DNA of 7,455 nt from Acidobacteriaceae bacterium (GCA_027306745.1 DAHUZD010000133.1:1-7455); one strand, 5' to 3'; counted from the first letter of the stretch, positions 1-6,771 are shown. Program-made: numbers and translations. The notes: generated from the letters alone by a model not told the origin.

Positions 1-192
1 GAAGTGGTCTTGCAGGTGAAGTGTGCTGCGGACGGTAGCGTGCTCGTGATCCGCGTCGTGCACGGATTGGGCCATGGTTTGGACGAACAAGCCATTCGCG
101 CGGCGGAACAAACACGGTTTAAGCCTGCCACCAAGGACGGCCAAGCCATCGACATGACGACGTACTACAGAATTGATTTCGAATTAGCTTAG
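1..192 (+). CDS. TonB-family protein, C-terminal domain (5' end outside window)
   Basis: The frame is open from base 1 and ends at TAG 190-192, giving the last 63 residues of a longer protein. The sequence has the typical TonB C-terminal pattern: a beta strand, then 'ADGSV', then 'HGLGHGLDEQAI', then 'RFKPATKDGQ' and a closing beta strand (YYRIDFEL). In TonB proteins this domain contacts the TonB box of outer-membrane transporters and passes on energy from the inner-membrane ExbB/ExbD motor. The N-terminal membrane anchor and proline-rich linker would lie upstream and cannot be seen. Single TonB_C domains also occur in other periplasmic proteins, so 'energy transducer' is family inference. 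The next gene on the same strand starts about 50 bases later and no terminator lies between them. Confidence 0.8.
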   Translation, partial: EVVLQVKCAADGSVLVIRVVHGLGHGLDEQAIRAAEQTRFKPATKDGQAIDMTTYYRIDFELA

Positions 193-245
193 AAAGACAC
201 ACAATACTTACTTTGTTTGAGGACTTCATGGTCAGGACCTTTATC

Positions 246-416
246 ATGCATTTTGAAAAAGCCGTCTCCAAGCGTACGTTGCGACAGGCAGGATGCTCCC
301 TCGGCATCCTGCTTCTATGCACAGCCCCAGCATTGGCCCGCAAAAAGGCTCCCGTGGGCAAATCCCAGTTGACGCCGGAGATGCTCAGGCTGATCGACCA
401 GTCCTCGGTTCAATAA
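246..416 (+). pseudogene. 5' fragment (signal peptide) of the interrupted M48-like exported protein gene
   Basis: This short frame encodes an export signal: a basic start (MHFEKAVSKRTLRQ), a hydrophobic core (GILLLCTAPALA) and a probable cleavage after ALA. About 25 residues follow before TAA at 414-416. ATG 246 is preferred because AGGA (234-237) sits 8 bases upstream. ATG 228, with GAGGA at 219-223, and TTG 213 are in-frame alternatives. The same reading frame continues after the stop straight into the 435-2009 frame with no shift (next codons CGG TCT GTA CTC AAG). The two pieces therefore look like one ancestral gene of about 587 codons. Changing T414 to C would give CAA (Gln) and restore it. 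It is either a recent nonsense mutation, a sequencing error, or a stop that is read through. Confidence 0.72.
414..416 (+). other. In-frame TAA stop interrupting the 246-2009 locus
   Basis: The codons around it read CAA TAA CGG, in the frame shared by the upstream signal-peptide segment and the downstream 1.57-kb coding region. One C-to-T transition in a CAA codon would create it. There is no good restart site just downstream: the first usable codon, GTG 435, has only a weak purine run (AAGG) about two bases away. Confidence 0.75.
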
Positions 417-434
417 CGGTCTGTACTCAAGGCC

Positions 435-2009
435 GTGCAAGAGCGCACTCCATTCGTCGAAACCTACATCCAGAACTACAAACCGGATTTGCAACTCAGC
501 TCAGTGCCAATCTCGGATCGTTACTTTTTGGGCCGCGTAGACTTTGGCCGCGTCATCACGGACAACCGCTATCAGGAAGCCTCCACGAAGAAGAACTTCT
601 TCAAAGGCTCGACCATGTTCGTCAACGGCCTCACCAAGGCCTTCAAGATCGACTACGGCGCGCAAGGCTTTGTGCAGATGCGGTTGCTCGACGCCAACCA
701 CTTTGACCGTCAGCACTACGACTTCAAGTTCGTACGCCGCGAGTTTGTCGGCGACATCCGCACCTACATCTTTGACGTAGCGCCGAAGCCGGGCAGCGGT
801 GCTGGCCGCTTTATTGGCCGCATCTGGATTGAAGATGGCGCGGGCAATATCGTCCGCTTCAGCGGCACGTACACCACGGCCAAAGGCCATGACCTGTACT
901 TCCACTTCGATAGCTGGCGTACTGAGGTGCAGCCCGGCCTCTGGCTGCCCACCGCCGTCTACGCGGAAGAACATGGACCGGGCATCGTCCCCGACCAGGC
1001 CGACTACTTCCGCGCGCAGACGTGGATTTGGGGCTATTCGCTGCGTCAGCCAGTGGCCGCCAGCGACAACGAAAGCGTGAAGATCGACGCCGTCAAGGAC
1101 CAGAGCGAGAGCGCGGAAGACATCAGCCCGCTGCAGGCCTCGCGCATGTGGGCCGATCAGGCGGAACAGAACATCCTGGAGCGCCTCTACCAGGCTGGCT
1201 TGCTGGCTGGCCCCAGCGACTTTGACAAGGTGCTGGAGACCGTCACCAACAACCTGATCGTCACCAACAACATTATTCTGGCCGAGCCAATCAAGTGCCG
1301 CGTCATGCTCACCACACCGCTGGAGTCGCTGACCATCGGCAACACCATCGTCCTCAGCAAGGGCCTGGTAGACGTGCTGCCCACGGAAGAAGATCTGGCT
1401 GCGGTGCTCTCTTTCCAACTGGCGCATCTGGTGCTCGGTCACAAAATCGACACGGAATTCGCCTTCCCGGACAACCTGATGTTTCAAGATCAGGCCGCCA
1501 TGCGCCGCCTGCCGCTGCACCATAGCGACGCGGAAAATGACGCCGCCGCCAAAAAGGCCGTCGAGTTGCTGAGAAATTCACCCTACAAGGACAAGCTGGG
1601 CAATGTCGGCCTGTTCTTTGAATCGCTGGATGACCGCGCACACGCCCTGCCCTCCCTGATGCAACCGGAGATGGGCGATCCGCTCTTCCGCACCACCACG
1701 GACGATTCCGTTTGGCTCAACGCCCTGCTGCAGGGTGCGCCCAAGGTCAACATGGCGGACCTGAACCAGATTCCCGCCTTGCCGCTCGGCAGCCGCCTGC
1801 ACATCAACGTGTGGACGGACGCCGTCGAACTGCTCAACGTCCGCCCGGCTCCAATCATCAGCCCCGGCGACAAGATGCCGTTTGAAGTTACGCCCATCTT
1901 CTTCCACCTGCGCAACTACGACGCGGGCCAAAAGATGCCGGCGGCGGGGTCGACCGGTCAGGATAACGGTGCTTCCCCAGCTGCGAACTCCACCGCTTCT
2001 GCACAATAA
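435..2009 (+). CDS. LolA-like plus degenerate M48 peptidase-like protein (body of interrupted gene)
   Basis: This frame gives 524 residues from GTG 435, but that start is formal only. The real N-terminus is probably the signal peptide at 246-416, and upstream codons 417-434 also read in frame. Residues about 5-205 are beta-rich, with a pattern (TYIFDVAPK, GRFIGRIWIED, NIVRFSGTY, GLWLPTAVY) like the LolA/LolB/RseB type of lipoprotein-carrier fold. This assignment is inference. Residues about 235-430 resemble peptidase M48: 'GNTIVLSKGLVDVLPTEEDLAAVL' type context, then FQLAH where HExxH is expected (F327, Q328, H331), then LGH, and later an END motif (E367-D369) where M48 has its third zinc ligand. 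With His and Glu missing from HExxH, peptidase activity is unlikely. The tail after about residue 500 is low-complexity Ala/Ser/Gly. The product is probably periplasmic. The intact 1.57-kb frame argues against old decay. Confidence 0.75.
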   Translation: MQERTPFVETYIQNYKPDLQLSSVPISDRYFLGRVDFGRVITDNRYQEASTKKNFFKGSTMFVNGLTKAFKIDYGAQGFVQMRLLDANHFDRQHYDFKFVRREFVGDIRTYIFDVAPKPGSGAGRFIGRIWIEDGAGNIVRFSGTYTTAKGHDLYFHFDSWRTEVQPGLWLPTAVYAEEHGPGIVPDQADYFRAQTWIWGYSLRQPVAASDNESVKIDAVKDQSESAEDISPLQASRMWADQAEQNILERLYQAGLLAGPSDFDKVLETVTNNLIVTNNIILAEPIKCRVMLTTPLESLTIGNTIVLSKGLVDVLPTEEDLAAVLSFQLAHLVLGHKIDTEFAFPDNLMFQDQAAMRRLPLHHSDAENDAAAKKAVELLRNSPYKDKLGNVGLFFESLDDRAHALPSLMQPEMGDPLFRTTTDDSVWLNALLQGAPKVNMADLNQIPALPLGSRLHINVWTDAVELLNVRPAPIISPGDKMPFEVTPIFFHLRNYDAGQKMPAAGSTGQDNGASPAANSTASAQ

Positions 2010-2020
2010 CTGCCTGCCTG

Positions 2021-2045
2021 CCCTGCGTGCTTTGCGCGCGCAGGG
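2021..2045 (+). terminator. GC-rich hairpin after the M48-like gene, no U-tract
   Basis: The arms CCCTGCGTGC (2021-2030) and GCGCGCAGGG (2036-2045) pair over 10 bases with one G-T wobble and a 5-base loop (TTTGC). The hairpin starts 11 bases after the stop of the upstream gene. No T-run follows, so it may be a weak terminator, an mRNA 3'-end stabiliser, or a separator between this gene and the beta-barrel gene. Confidence 0.4.
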
Positions 2046-2075
2046 CTGTGCAATCTGGACTTGATGTTTTTGAAA

Positions 2076-2082
2076 GGGAGGA
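2076..2082 (+). promoter_or_regulatory. Shine-Dalgarno site that fixes a GTG start
   Basis: GGGAGGA lies 8 bases before GTG 2091. It is the best ribosome-binding site near this gene. It favours GTG 2091 over the in-frame ATG 2064 and TTG 2061, which would put this site inside the coding region and lengthen the signal-peptide n-region to about 15 residues. Confidence 0.65.
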
Positions 2083-2090
2083 TTGAGGGA

Positions 2091-2651
2091 GTGGGAAAGC
2101 GATGGATTATCTGCGCACTGGGCGCGTTGTTTTTTCCCGCGTTGCTCCACGCACAGGCCGTTTCGCCTGTCCGCCCCCGCACGGCTTATGTCAGCGTGGG
2201 CGGCTTCTATTCATTGGCGCAGATGGATTACGGCCAGTATCACTCCGAGGGCTTCGGCGGCTTCAGTGATTTGAGCTATGGCGTCTGGGGACGCCGCATC
2301 TGGGTCGGCGCCGAAGGTGAAGCCCGTATCATTGATTTCCATCTGAAATCTGGTGTTGCGTTCCAAAATTATATGGGCGGCCTGCGCGTCTCCTACCCGC
2401 TTTTCAACTTTGGCATTGAACCCTATGCCAAGTTTCTCTACGGCGGCAGCCGCTTTCACTACCCGACTTTCATCTCCACCAAGTACTACGACTACACAAC
2501 GGATGCAGTCGGCGGCGGCGTGGATTTGCGCGTCAGCAATCATGTCTACTGGCGCGTTTTTGACTTTGAAGATCAGCACTTCCTCAACTACCCGCCCTAT
2601 GCCCTGACGCCGTGGACGGCCTCCAGTGGCCTTTCCATTCGCTTCTACTAA
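2091..2651 (+). CDS. Small outer-membrane beta-barrel protein
   Basis: From GTG 2091 the protein has 186 residues. It begins with a clean signal peptide: MGKR, a hydrophobic core, and cleavage near HAQA (about residue 23). The mature part is rich in Gly, Tyr and Phe and alternates polar and hydrophobic residues in short strands, for example 'AYVSVGGFYSL', 'RRIWVGAEGEARI', 'GGLRVSYPLFNFGIEPYAKF' and 'GGGVDLRVS'. It ends in an aromatic residue (SIRFY), as expected for a BAM-assembled barrel. The size of about 163 mature residues fits an eight-stranded OmpA/OmpX-like barrel of the general porin-like family. No ligand or specific role can be read from the sequence. It follows the M48-like gene by 81 bases on the same strand and is closed by a strong terminator. 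Confidence 0.8.
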   Translation: MGKRWIICALGALFFPALLHAQAVSPVRPRTAYVSVGGFYSLAQMDYGQYHSEGFGGFSDLSYGVWGRRIWVGAEGEARIIDFHLKSGVAFQNYMGGLRVSYPLFNFGIEPYAKFLYGGSRFHYPTFISTKYYDYTTDAVGGGVDLRVSNHVYWRVFDFEDQHFLNYPPYALTPWTASSGLSIRFY

Positions 2652-2676
2652 ACAAAAGCAGTTCCTCCTTTCAGAC

Positions 2677-2708
2677 AAGCCCCGGCGCGATTCGGGGCTT
2701 TCTTTTTT
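2677..2708 (+). terminator. Rho-independent terminator after the beta-barrel gene
   Basis: A perfect 8-bp stem, AAGCCCCG (2677-2684) with CGGGGCTT (2693-2700), has an 8-base loop and is followed by TCTTTTTT. It begins 25 bases after the TAA of the barrel gene. It separates that transcript from gltX, which must therefore have its own promoter in the 55 bases that follow. Confidence 0.93.
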
Positions 2709-2763
2709 GCCGCGCAATTTCCGCCCAGCGCCGCAACCCGTTAGCATAGAACTACACACGCCC

Positions 2764-4221
2764 ATGCACGCAGACAAAAAAACTCCCCGCGTCCGTTTCG
2801 CTCCTTCGCCCACTGGATACCTGCATGTCGGCGGCGCGCGCACGGCCCTCTTCAACTGGCTCTTTGCCCGCCACACCGGCGGCACATTCATCCTGCGCAT
2901 TGAGGACACAGACTTCGAACGCTCGTCCGCGGAGATGGTCACCGGCATCCTGGACGGCATGCGCTGGCTGGGCATGGACTGGGATGAAGGCCCGTTCTAT
3001 CAATCGCAGCGTCTGGATCTATATCGCGCCACGGCGGACAAGATGCTCGCCAGCGGCCACGCTTATTTTTGCTTCTGCACCAAAGACGAATTGGAGCAGC
3101 GCCGCGCCGCCGCCACGACCAGCGGGCAAACGCCTCGCTACGATGGCCGCTGCCGCAAGCTTTCACCAGAGGAGTCGGCACGCCGCCGCGCCGCAGGCGA
3201 GGCCGCCACGCTGCGTTTCGCCGTGCCCGCCACCGGAGCCACACGCTTTGACGACGCCGTCTTTGGCGCCTTGGAATTTGCCAACGAAGAATTGGAAGAC
3301 TTCGTTCTGCTTCGCTCCGATGGCATCCCCACCTATCACCTCAGCGTGGTCGCAGACGATTTGGATATGGGCATGACGCACATCATTCGCGGTGCGGATC
3401 ACATCTCCAACACGCCCAAACAGGTGCTGCAATATCAGGCGCTCGGAGCACCGCTACCGGTCTTCGCGCATGTGCCGCTGATTCTTGGGCCAGACAAGAC
3501 GCGTCTCTCCAAGCGCCACGGAGCCACCAGCGTCACCGCCTATCGGGAGATGGGCATTGTTCCGGAAGCCTTCCGCAATTTTCTCGGCCTGCTGGGCTGG
3601 TCTCCGGGCGCAGCCGGAAAAACCGCCGACGGCAAAGACCGCGAGATTTTTTCCTCCGACGATCTCGTCCAACTTTTTTCGCTCGATGGCATCACGCGCT
3701 CCAACGCCGTTCTTGACAACGACAAACTAGCTTGGTTCAACACTGAGTACATCCGCGCCTACCCAGCCGAGAGATTGCTCCCGCTCATCGAACAGGAGTG
3801 GCGAGCGGCTGGCTTCACGCCGACGCGTTCGGCACAAGAGATTCTCGCGGCCATCGATCTGGTCAAGCAGCGCGCGCGCAGCCTGAAGGATTTCTCCACC
3901 GCGTTTCTCGCCTACTTTGGCGATGAGTTTTCCTTCGACCCCGCTGCGGTCGCAAAATTTCTCAGCGATGTTTCCGTGCGCGCCTTGCTTGCGGAAATGG
4001 CCAGTCGCTACGCTGCGCTGGAGGTTTTCGACGAAGCTACCACTGAGCAGGCGCTCCGCGCCTTCGCAGAAGAAAAGGGCATGAAGGCCGGCGCGCTCAT
4101 CAACGGCGCGCGCGTGGTGCTTACAGGCCAGGCCGTTGCACCCAGCTTGTTCATGGTTATGGTCTGCCTGGGGCAGTCTCGCGTGGTGGCTCGCCTGCGC
4201 GCCGCCCAGGCGATTGCGTAG
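2764..4221 (+). CDS. gltX: Glutamyl-tRNA synthetase
   Basis: This class Ic synthetase charges tRNA(Glu) with glutamate in the cytoplasm using ATP. The 485 residues match the usual length of bacterial GltX. The N-terminus reads VRFAPSPTGYLHVGGARTA, holding the HIGH-type signature (HVGG, 21-24). The second ATP-binding signature, of KMSKS type, is RLSKR (247-251). A CxC...Y...C set (C103, C105, Y126, C130) sits where several GluRS bind zinc. RGADHISNTPKQ and the C-terminal anticodon-binding region (AVAPSLF...LG) are also typical. ATG 2764 is chosen because the conserved region begins seven codons later and the preceding bases hold the barrel gene's terminator. No clear Shine-Dalgarno precedes it. 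Whether it is discriminating or also charges tRNA(Gln), for GatCAB amidation, cannot be told here. It converges with the M29 gene with a one-base gap. Confidence 0.98.
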   Translation: MHADKKTPRVRFAPSPTGYLHVGGARTALFNWLFARHTGGTFILRIEDTDFERSSAEMVTGILDGMRWLGMDWDEGPFYQSQRLDLYRATADKMLASGHAYFCFCTKDELEQRRAAATTSGQTPRYDGRCRKLSPEESARRRAAGEAATLRFAVPATGATRFDDAVFGALEFANEELEDFVLLRSDGIPTYHLSVVADDLDMGMTHIIRGADHISNTPKQVLQYQALGAPLPVFAHVPLILGPDKTRLSKRHGATSVTAYREMGIVPEAFRNFLGLLGWSPGAAGKTADGKDREIFSSDDLVQLFSLDGITRSNAVLDNDKLAWFNTEYIRAYPAERLLPLIEQEWRAAGFTPTRSAQEILAAIDLVKQRARSLKDFSTAFLAYFGDEFSFDPAAVAKFLSDVSVRALLAEMASRYAALEVFDEATTEQALRAFAEEKGMKAGALINGARVVLTGQAVAPSLFMVMVCLGQSRVVARLRAAQAIA

Positions 4222-4222
4222 C

Positions 4223-5503
4223 TTACGCCCACTCACCTTGGCGCATCAGTGGTTCGGCGGAGCCATCGGCGCGAATGCCATCCACATCCATCGCGCCGGA
4301 GCCAATCATCCAATCCACATGGATCAGGCTGGCGTTCGCACCCTTTGAAGCCAGCGTGGCCTCGTCCATCTTTTCGCCGCCGATCAAACAAGTGCTGTAT
4401 GCCTGGCCCAGCGCGATGTGGCTGGCCGCATTCTCGTCGAAGAGCGTGTTCCAAAACAATACGCCGCTCTGCGCAATCGGCGAGGAGTGCGGAACCAGCG
4501 CCACTTCGCCCAGCTTGCGTGCGCCCTCATCGGTACTGATCATGCGCTCCAGCACCTCTTTGCCCGCCTTGGCGCTCGCCTCGACAACGCGACCTTTTTC
4601 AAAACGCACGGAGATTTCCTCAATCAATGTTCCCTGATGTGAGAGCGGTTTGCTGCTGCGCACGAAGCCATCCACGCGATCCTTATGCGGCGTGGTAAAA
4701 ACCTCTTCGGTGGGAATGTTCGGCTGACAGAAAACACCGTTGCCCGCGCGCGTGCCACCACCAGCCCAGAGATGATCGTCGGCCAAGCCCACGTGCAAAT
4801 CCGTTCCCGGCCCGCGAAAGTGCAGCGCGGCGTAGCGGCGATGGTTCAAGAAATCGACGCGCTCCTTCAGATATTCGCCGTGCGCCTGCCAGGCAGCCAC
4901 GGGGTCGGCTACATCTGCGCGCGAAGCGGCAAAGATCGCATCCCACAGCTTGGCCACCGCTGCCTCCTCTGGCAGTTGTGGAAACACGGCGCGCGCCCAG
5001 GCTGGCGTGGCGCTGGCGACAATGGTCCAGTTGATCTCATGGCGCGTGATCAACTCCATCGCCGGTTTGCTGGCCTTGGAGAAAGCGGCGTTAGCGCGTC
5101 CCACCTTCGCCGGGTCTTCTTTTGCGAGCAGCGCGGGATTGCCGCCGGCAATCGCCAGCCGTGCTGCACCGCTGCGATAGGCCGTGGCAATGCCATCTTG
5201 CATCCACTGCGCTACGCGGTCAAAACTTGCATCCGGCGCATTGCGGTACCGCGCCAGCGCCATCGCTTCGTCGGAGAGCAACGTGGTCACCAGCACTGCG
5301 CCCGCTTTGTAAGCCTGCTCGGTGATGCGTCGCGCCAGCGGCAATGCGTCAGTCGAGGCGGTCATCACCAACTCCTGCACCGGGCCATTGCTTGCGCCCA
5401 GGCCCAGGCCGATGCGCACGGCCACTTCGGCCAGTCGATCTAGTTTTTGTTCAAAGGTCAACGTGCTGGCGACGGAGGGATGCTGCGCGTTTGGTTGCGT
5501 CAT
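4223..5503 (-). CDS. M29-family metal-dependent aminopeptidase
   Basis: The 426-residue protein belongs to the AmpS/aminopeptidase T family: cytoplasmic two-metal enzymes that remove N-terminal residues from peptides. The expected metal and catalytic residues are all present with family spacing: E267 (in PTEEVFTTP), E333 (KLGEVALVP), H362 and Y369 (ENAASHIALGQAY), and H395 with D397 (IHVDWMIG). The start ATG 5501-5503 gives MTQPNAQ, followed by the conserved LDRLAEVAVRIGLGL region. A modest GAGAG lies 11 bases upstream. The frame stays open far upstream but there crosses the neighbouring gene, so the longer version is rejected. It lies 32 bases after the DsbD-alpha-like gene, so it is probably the last gene of the same operon. 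Its functional link to the redox genes is unclear. Confidence 0.93.
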   Translation of the reverse strand: MTQPNAQHPSVASTLTFEQKLDRLAEVAVRIGLGLGASNGPVQELVMTASTDALPLARRITEQAYKAGAVLVTTLLSDEAMALARYRNAPDASFDRVAQWMQDGIATAYRSGAARLAIAGGNPALLAKEDPAKVGRANAAFSKASKPAMELITRHEINWTIVASATPAWARAVFPQLPEEAAVAKLWDAIFAASRADVADPVAAWQAHGEYLKERVDFLNHRRYAALHFRGPGTDLHVGLADDHLWAGGGTRAGNGVFCQPNIPTEEVFTTPHKDRVDGFVRSSKPLSHQGTLIEEISVRFEKGRVVEASAKAGKEVLERMISTDEGARKLGEVALVPHSSPIAQSGVLFWNTLFDENAASHIALGQAYSTCLIGGEKMDEATLASKGANASLIHVDWMIGSGAMDVDGIRADGSAEPLMRQGEWA

Positions 5504-5535
5504 TCGATTTTTTTCTCTCGTGTGGAATTGATTTT

Positions 5536-6084
5536 TTATTGTGCCACGCCGTGCAGCGTAAAGGTGAGCGTCTTGGGTGGATTGCACATGTGATTGTCGC
5601 AGGCCTGGTAGCGCAGCGATGCCGGCATGGCAAACGCGCCGGGCTGCGCGCGCAGATGCACAAGAATGTGCAGGCTGCCGGTGTAGACGCTCAGTGCATC
5701 CTTGGGCGAAAAGGCGAAGTGGTAATCCTTGGCCTGCGGATACTCCACACCCAGCACATGCACGCCCGCCGGAGCCGAGAGCGTCAACGTCGTCGGAATC
5801 AAATACGGCGATCGCGGCTGGTGCGCATTGATGTGCAGGCCATCCTGAATCGCAAATTTCAGCTCCACCGTTTGCGCGCGTCGCGCCTGCACGGCGATCT
5901 GCCGGGACGAGACCAACTGCACCCAGCCTGGCGCAGAGTGCCCTGCATCCTGCAGCCCCAATCCCCTCTCCTGCGGCTGCCAGCCTGAGGCCTGTGCCTG
6001 CAGCGGACCGCCGCACAGCCAACACAATCCCGCCAGCAAAACTGCTGCGCCGCGCCGGCCTGTGCGTTGCATCGATTGACTCAT
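5536..6084 (-). CDS. Stand-alone DsbD alpha-domain-like periplasmic thiol protein
   Basis: The 182-residue protein has a signal peptide (basic QRTGRRG, then an Ala/Leu core, with cleavage near QAQA, about residue 32). It is followed by one immunoglobulin-like domain resembling the N-terminal domain of DsbD. The key signature is YQACDNHMCNPP near the C-terminus, with C162 and C167 in a CX4C arrangement. The equivalent pair in E. coli DsbD is CX5C, and CX4C is, to my knowledge, a common variant in other phyla. 'GLHINAHQP' is also typical of the family. In DsbD this pair receives electrons from the membrane and gamma domains and hands them to periplasmic substrates. Here no membrane or thioredoxin domain is fused. 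ATG 6084 is preferred because GGAG (6090-6093) lies 5 bases upstream. The tlpA-like stop is only 10 bases before it, so translation is probably coupled. Confidence 0.85.
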   Translation of the reverse strand: MSQSMQRTGRRGAAVLLAGLCWLCGGPLQAQASGWQPQERGLGLQDAGHSAPGWVQLVSSRQIAVQARRAQTVELKFAIQDGLHINAHQPRSPYLIPTTLTLSAPAGVHVLGVEYPQAKDYHFAFSPKDALSVYTGSLHILVHLRAQPGAFAMPASLRYQACDNHMCNPPKTLTFTLHGVAQ

Positions 6085-6094
6085 CCCGGCTCCG

Positions 6095-6730
6095 CTATCC
6101 CTTGGTGGCCAAAATCTTTTTGATGTTGGCCTCAATGTCATCCTTGGAGATCAGCCCCGCCGTCTCGGCAACAATTTTCCCATCGCGCCCAACATAATAG
6201 GATGTCGGCAATCCATCCACGTTGCCGTAGGCGTGGTTCACCGCATCATTGGCCACCACCACCGGATAATTGACGCCCATCTTCTGCGCAAATGTGCCGA
6301 CCTGCGCAAAGGGAGGATCATCCTCAGAAACGCCCAGCACGGTAAAACCCTGCGCGGCATATTGTTTTTGCAAATCGATCAGCCACGGCATCTCCAACTT
6401 GCAAGGCGCGCACCACGTGGCCCAGAAGTTGATCAGCACGGCCTTGCCCTTGTAGTCAGACAGCGCAACCGTTTTGCCGTCGGGAGTCTTCAGCGTAAAG
6501 CCGGGCGCCAATTTTCCGCGCATGTCCGGCAGTCCCTGCGCCTGCGGAGAGTTGGGATCGGAGCTGGCCGCATCCACTGTGTCCGGGTTGCCCGCCTCTG
6601 GCGCCAAAGCCACCGGCTGCGAAGCCTGCATCTGCGCGGCACGGCGCTCACGATAGGCCATTACGCCCGACCACAGCATCAACGTGATGCCGACGACCAA
6701 TCCTAAAATGACCAGTGCATTTCTTCGCAC
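6095..6730 (-). CDS. TlpA/ResA-like membrane-anchored thiol-disulfide oxidoreductase
   Basis: The 211-residue protein has a single N-terminal membrane anchor (about residues 5-25, VILGLVVGITLML) and a flexible Ala/Pro/Ser linker (about 30-68). A thioredoxin-fold domain of the AhpC-TSA/Redoxin (TlpA) type follows. The active site is WCAPC (C107 and C110) in 'INFWATWCAPCKLEMPWL'. The cis-proline loop is LPTSY (P175). The C-terminal 'VGRDGKIVAETAG' is typical. Such proteins act outside the inner membrane as reductants, for example keeping apocytochrome c cysteines reduced for haem attachment. The exact substrate here is not known. The start is GTG 6728-6730, supported by GGAGGG five bases or less upstream. 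It is the first gene of the leftward operon and is followed closely by a likely redox partner. Confidence 0.94.
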   Translation of the reverse strand: MRRNALVILGLVVGITLMLWSGVMAYRERRAAQMQASQPVALAPEAGNPDTVDAASSDPNSPQAQGLPDMRGKLAPGFTLKTPDGKTVALSDYKGKAVLINFWATWCAPCKLEMPWLIDLQKQYAAQGFTVLGVSEDDPPFAQVGTFAQKMGVNYPVVVANDAVNHAYGNVDGLPTSYYVGRDGKIVAETAGLISKDDIEANIKKILATKG

Positions 6731-6734
6731 GCGA

Positions 6735-6740
6735 CCCTCC
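6735..6740 (-). promoter_or_regulatory. Shine-Dalgarno site for the TlpA-like gene
   Basis: On the minus strand GGAGGG lies 4 bases before GTG 6728-6730. This decides for the GTG start; no in-frame ATG lies nearby at the N-terminus. Confidence 0.7.
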
Positions 6741-6771
6741 TGCGGCTATGCAGCATGCGGCACAGCTCACC

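Noticed and set aside
213..227. TTG 213 as the start of the interrupted gene
   Set aside because: The purine-rich GAGGA at 219-223 would fall inside the coding region, and ATG 228 or 246 have ribosome-binding sites of normal spacing.
293..706. A plus-strand open frame covering the premature stop in another frame, considered as evidence for a frameshift
   Set aside because: The true frames on both sides of the TAA are identical, so no shift is needed, and the alternative translation (Arg/His/Gln-rich) shows no family similarity.
501..1523. A 340-residue minus-strand open frame
   Set aside because: It is opposite the M48-like gene body, has no recognisable domain or start signal, and fits a shadow caused by GC-rich codon use.
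2626..2763. An in-frame upstream extension of gltX
   Set aside because: It overlaps the end of the barrel gene and runs through a clear intrinsic terminator; conserved GltX sequence begins just after ATG 2764.
4685..5443. A 252-residue plus-strand open frame
   Set aside because: It is antisense to the M29 gene, whose metal ligands and family motifs are complete; the plus-strand translation is low-complexity and Arg-rich.
4223..6025. A 600-residue minus-strand open frame extending the M29 gene upstream
   Set aside because: The extra N-terminal part lies antisense-frame to the real DsbD-alpha-like gene on the same strand, is Ala/Arg/Cys-rich and matches no domain; the M29 family begins at the ATG ending at 5503.
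6018..6027. Cysteines C21 and C24 in the DsbD-alpha-like signal peptide considered as a lipobox
   Set aside because: The residues before them (LAGLC, CWLC) do not give the small residue needed just before the lipidated Cys, and an AQA signal-peptidase I site follows.
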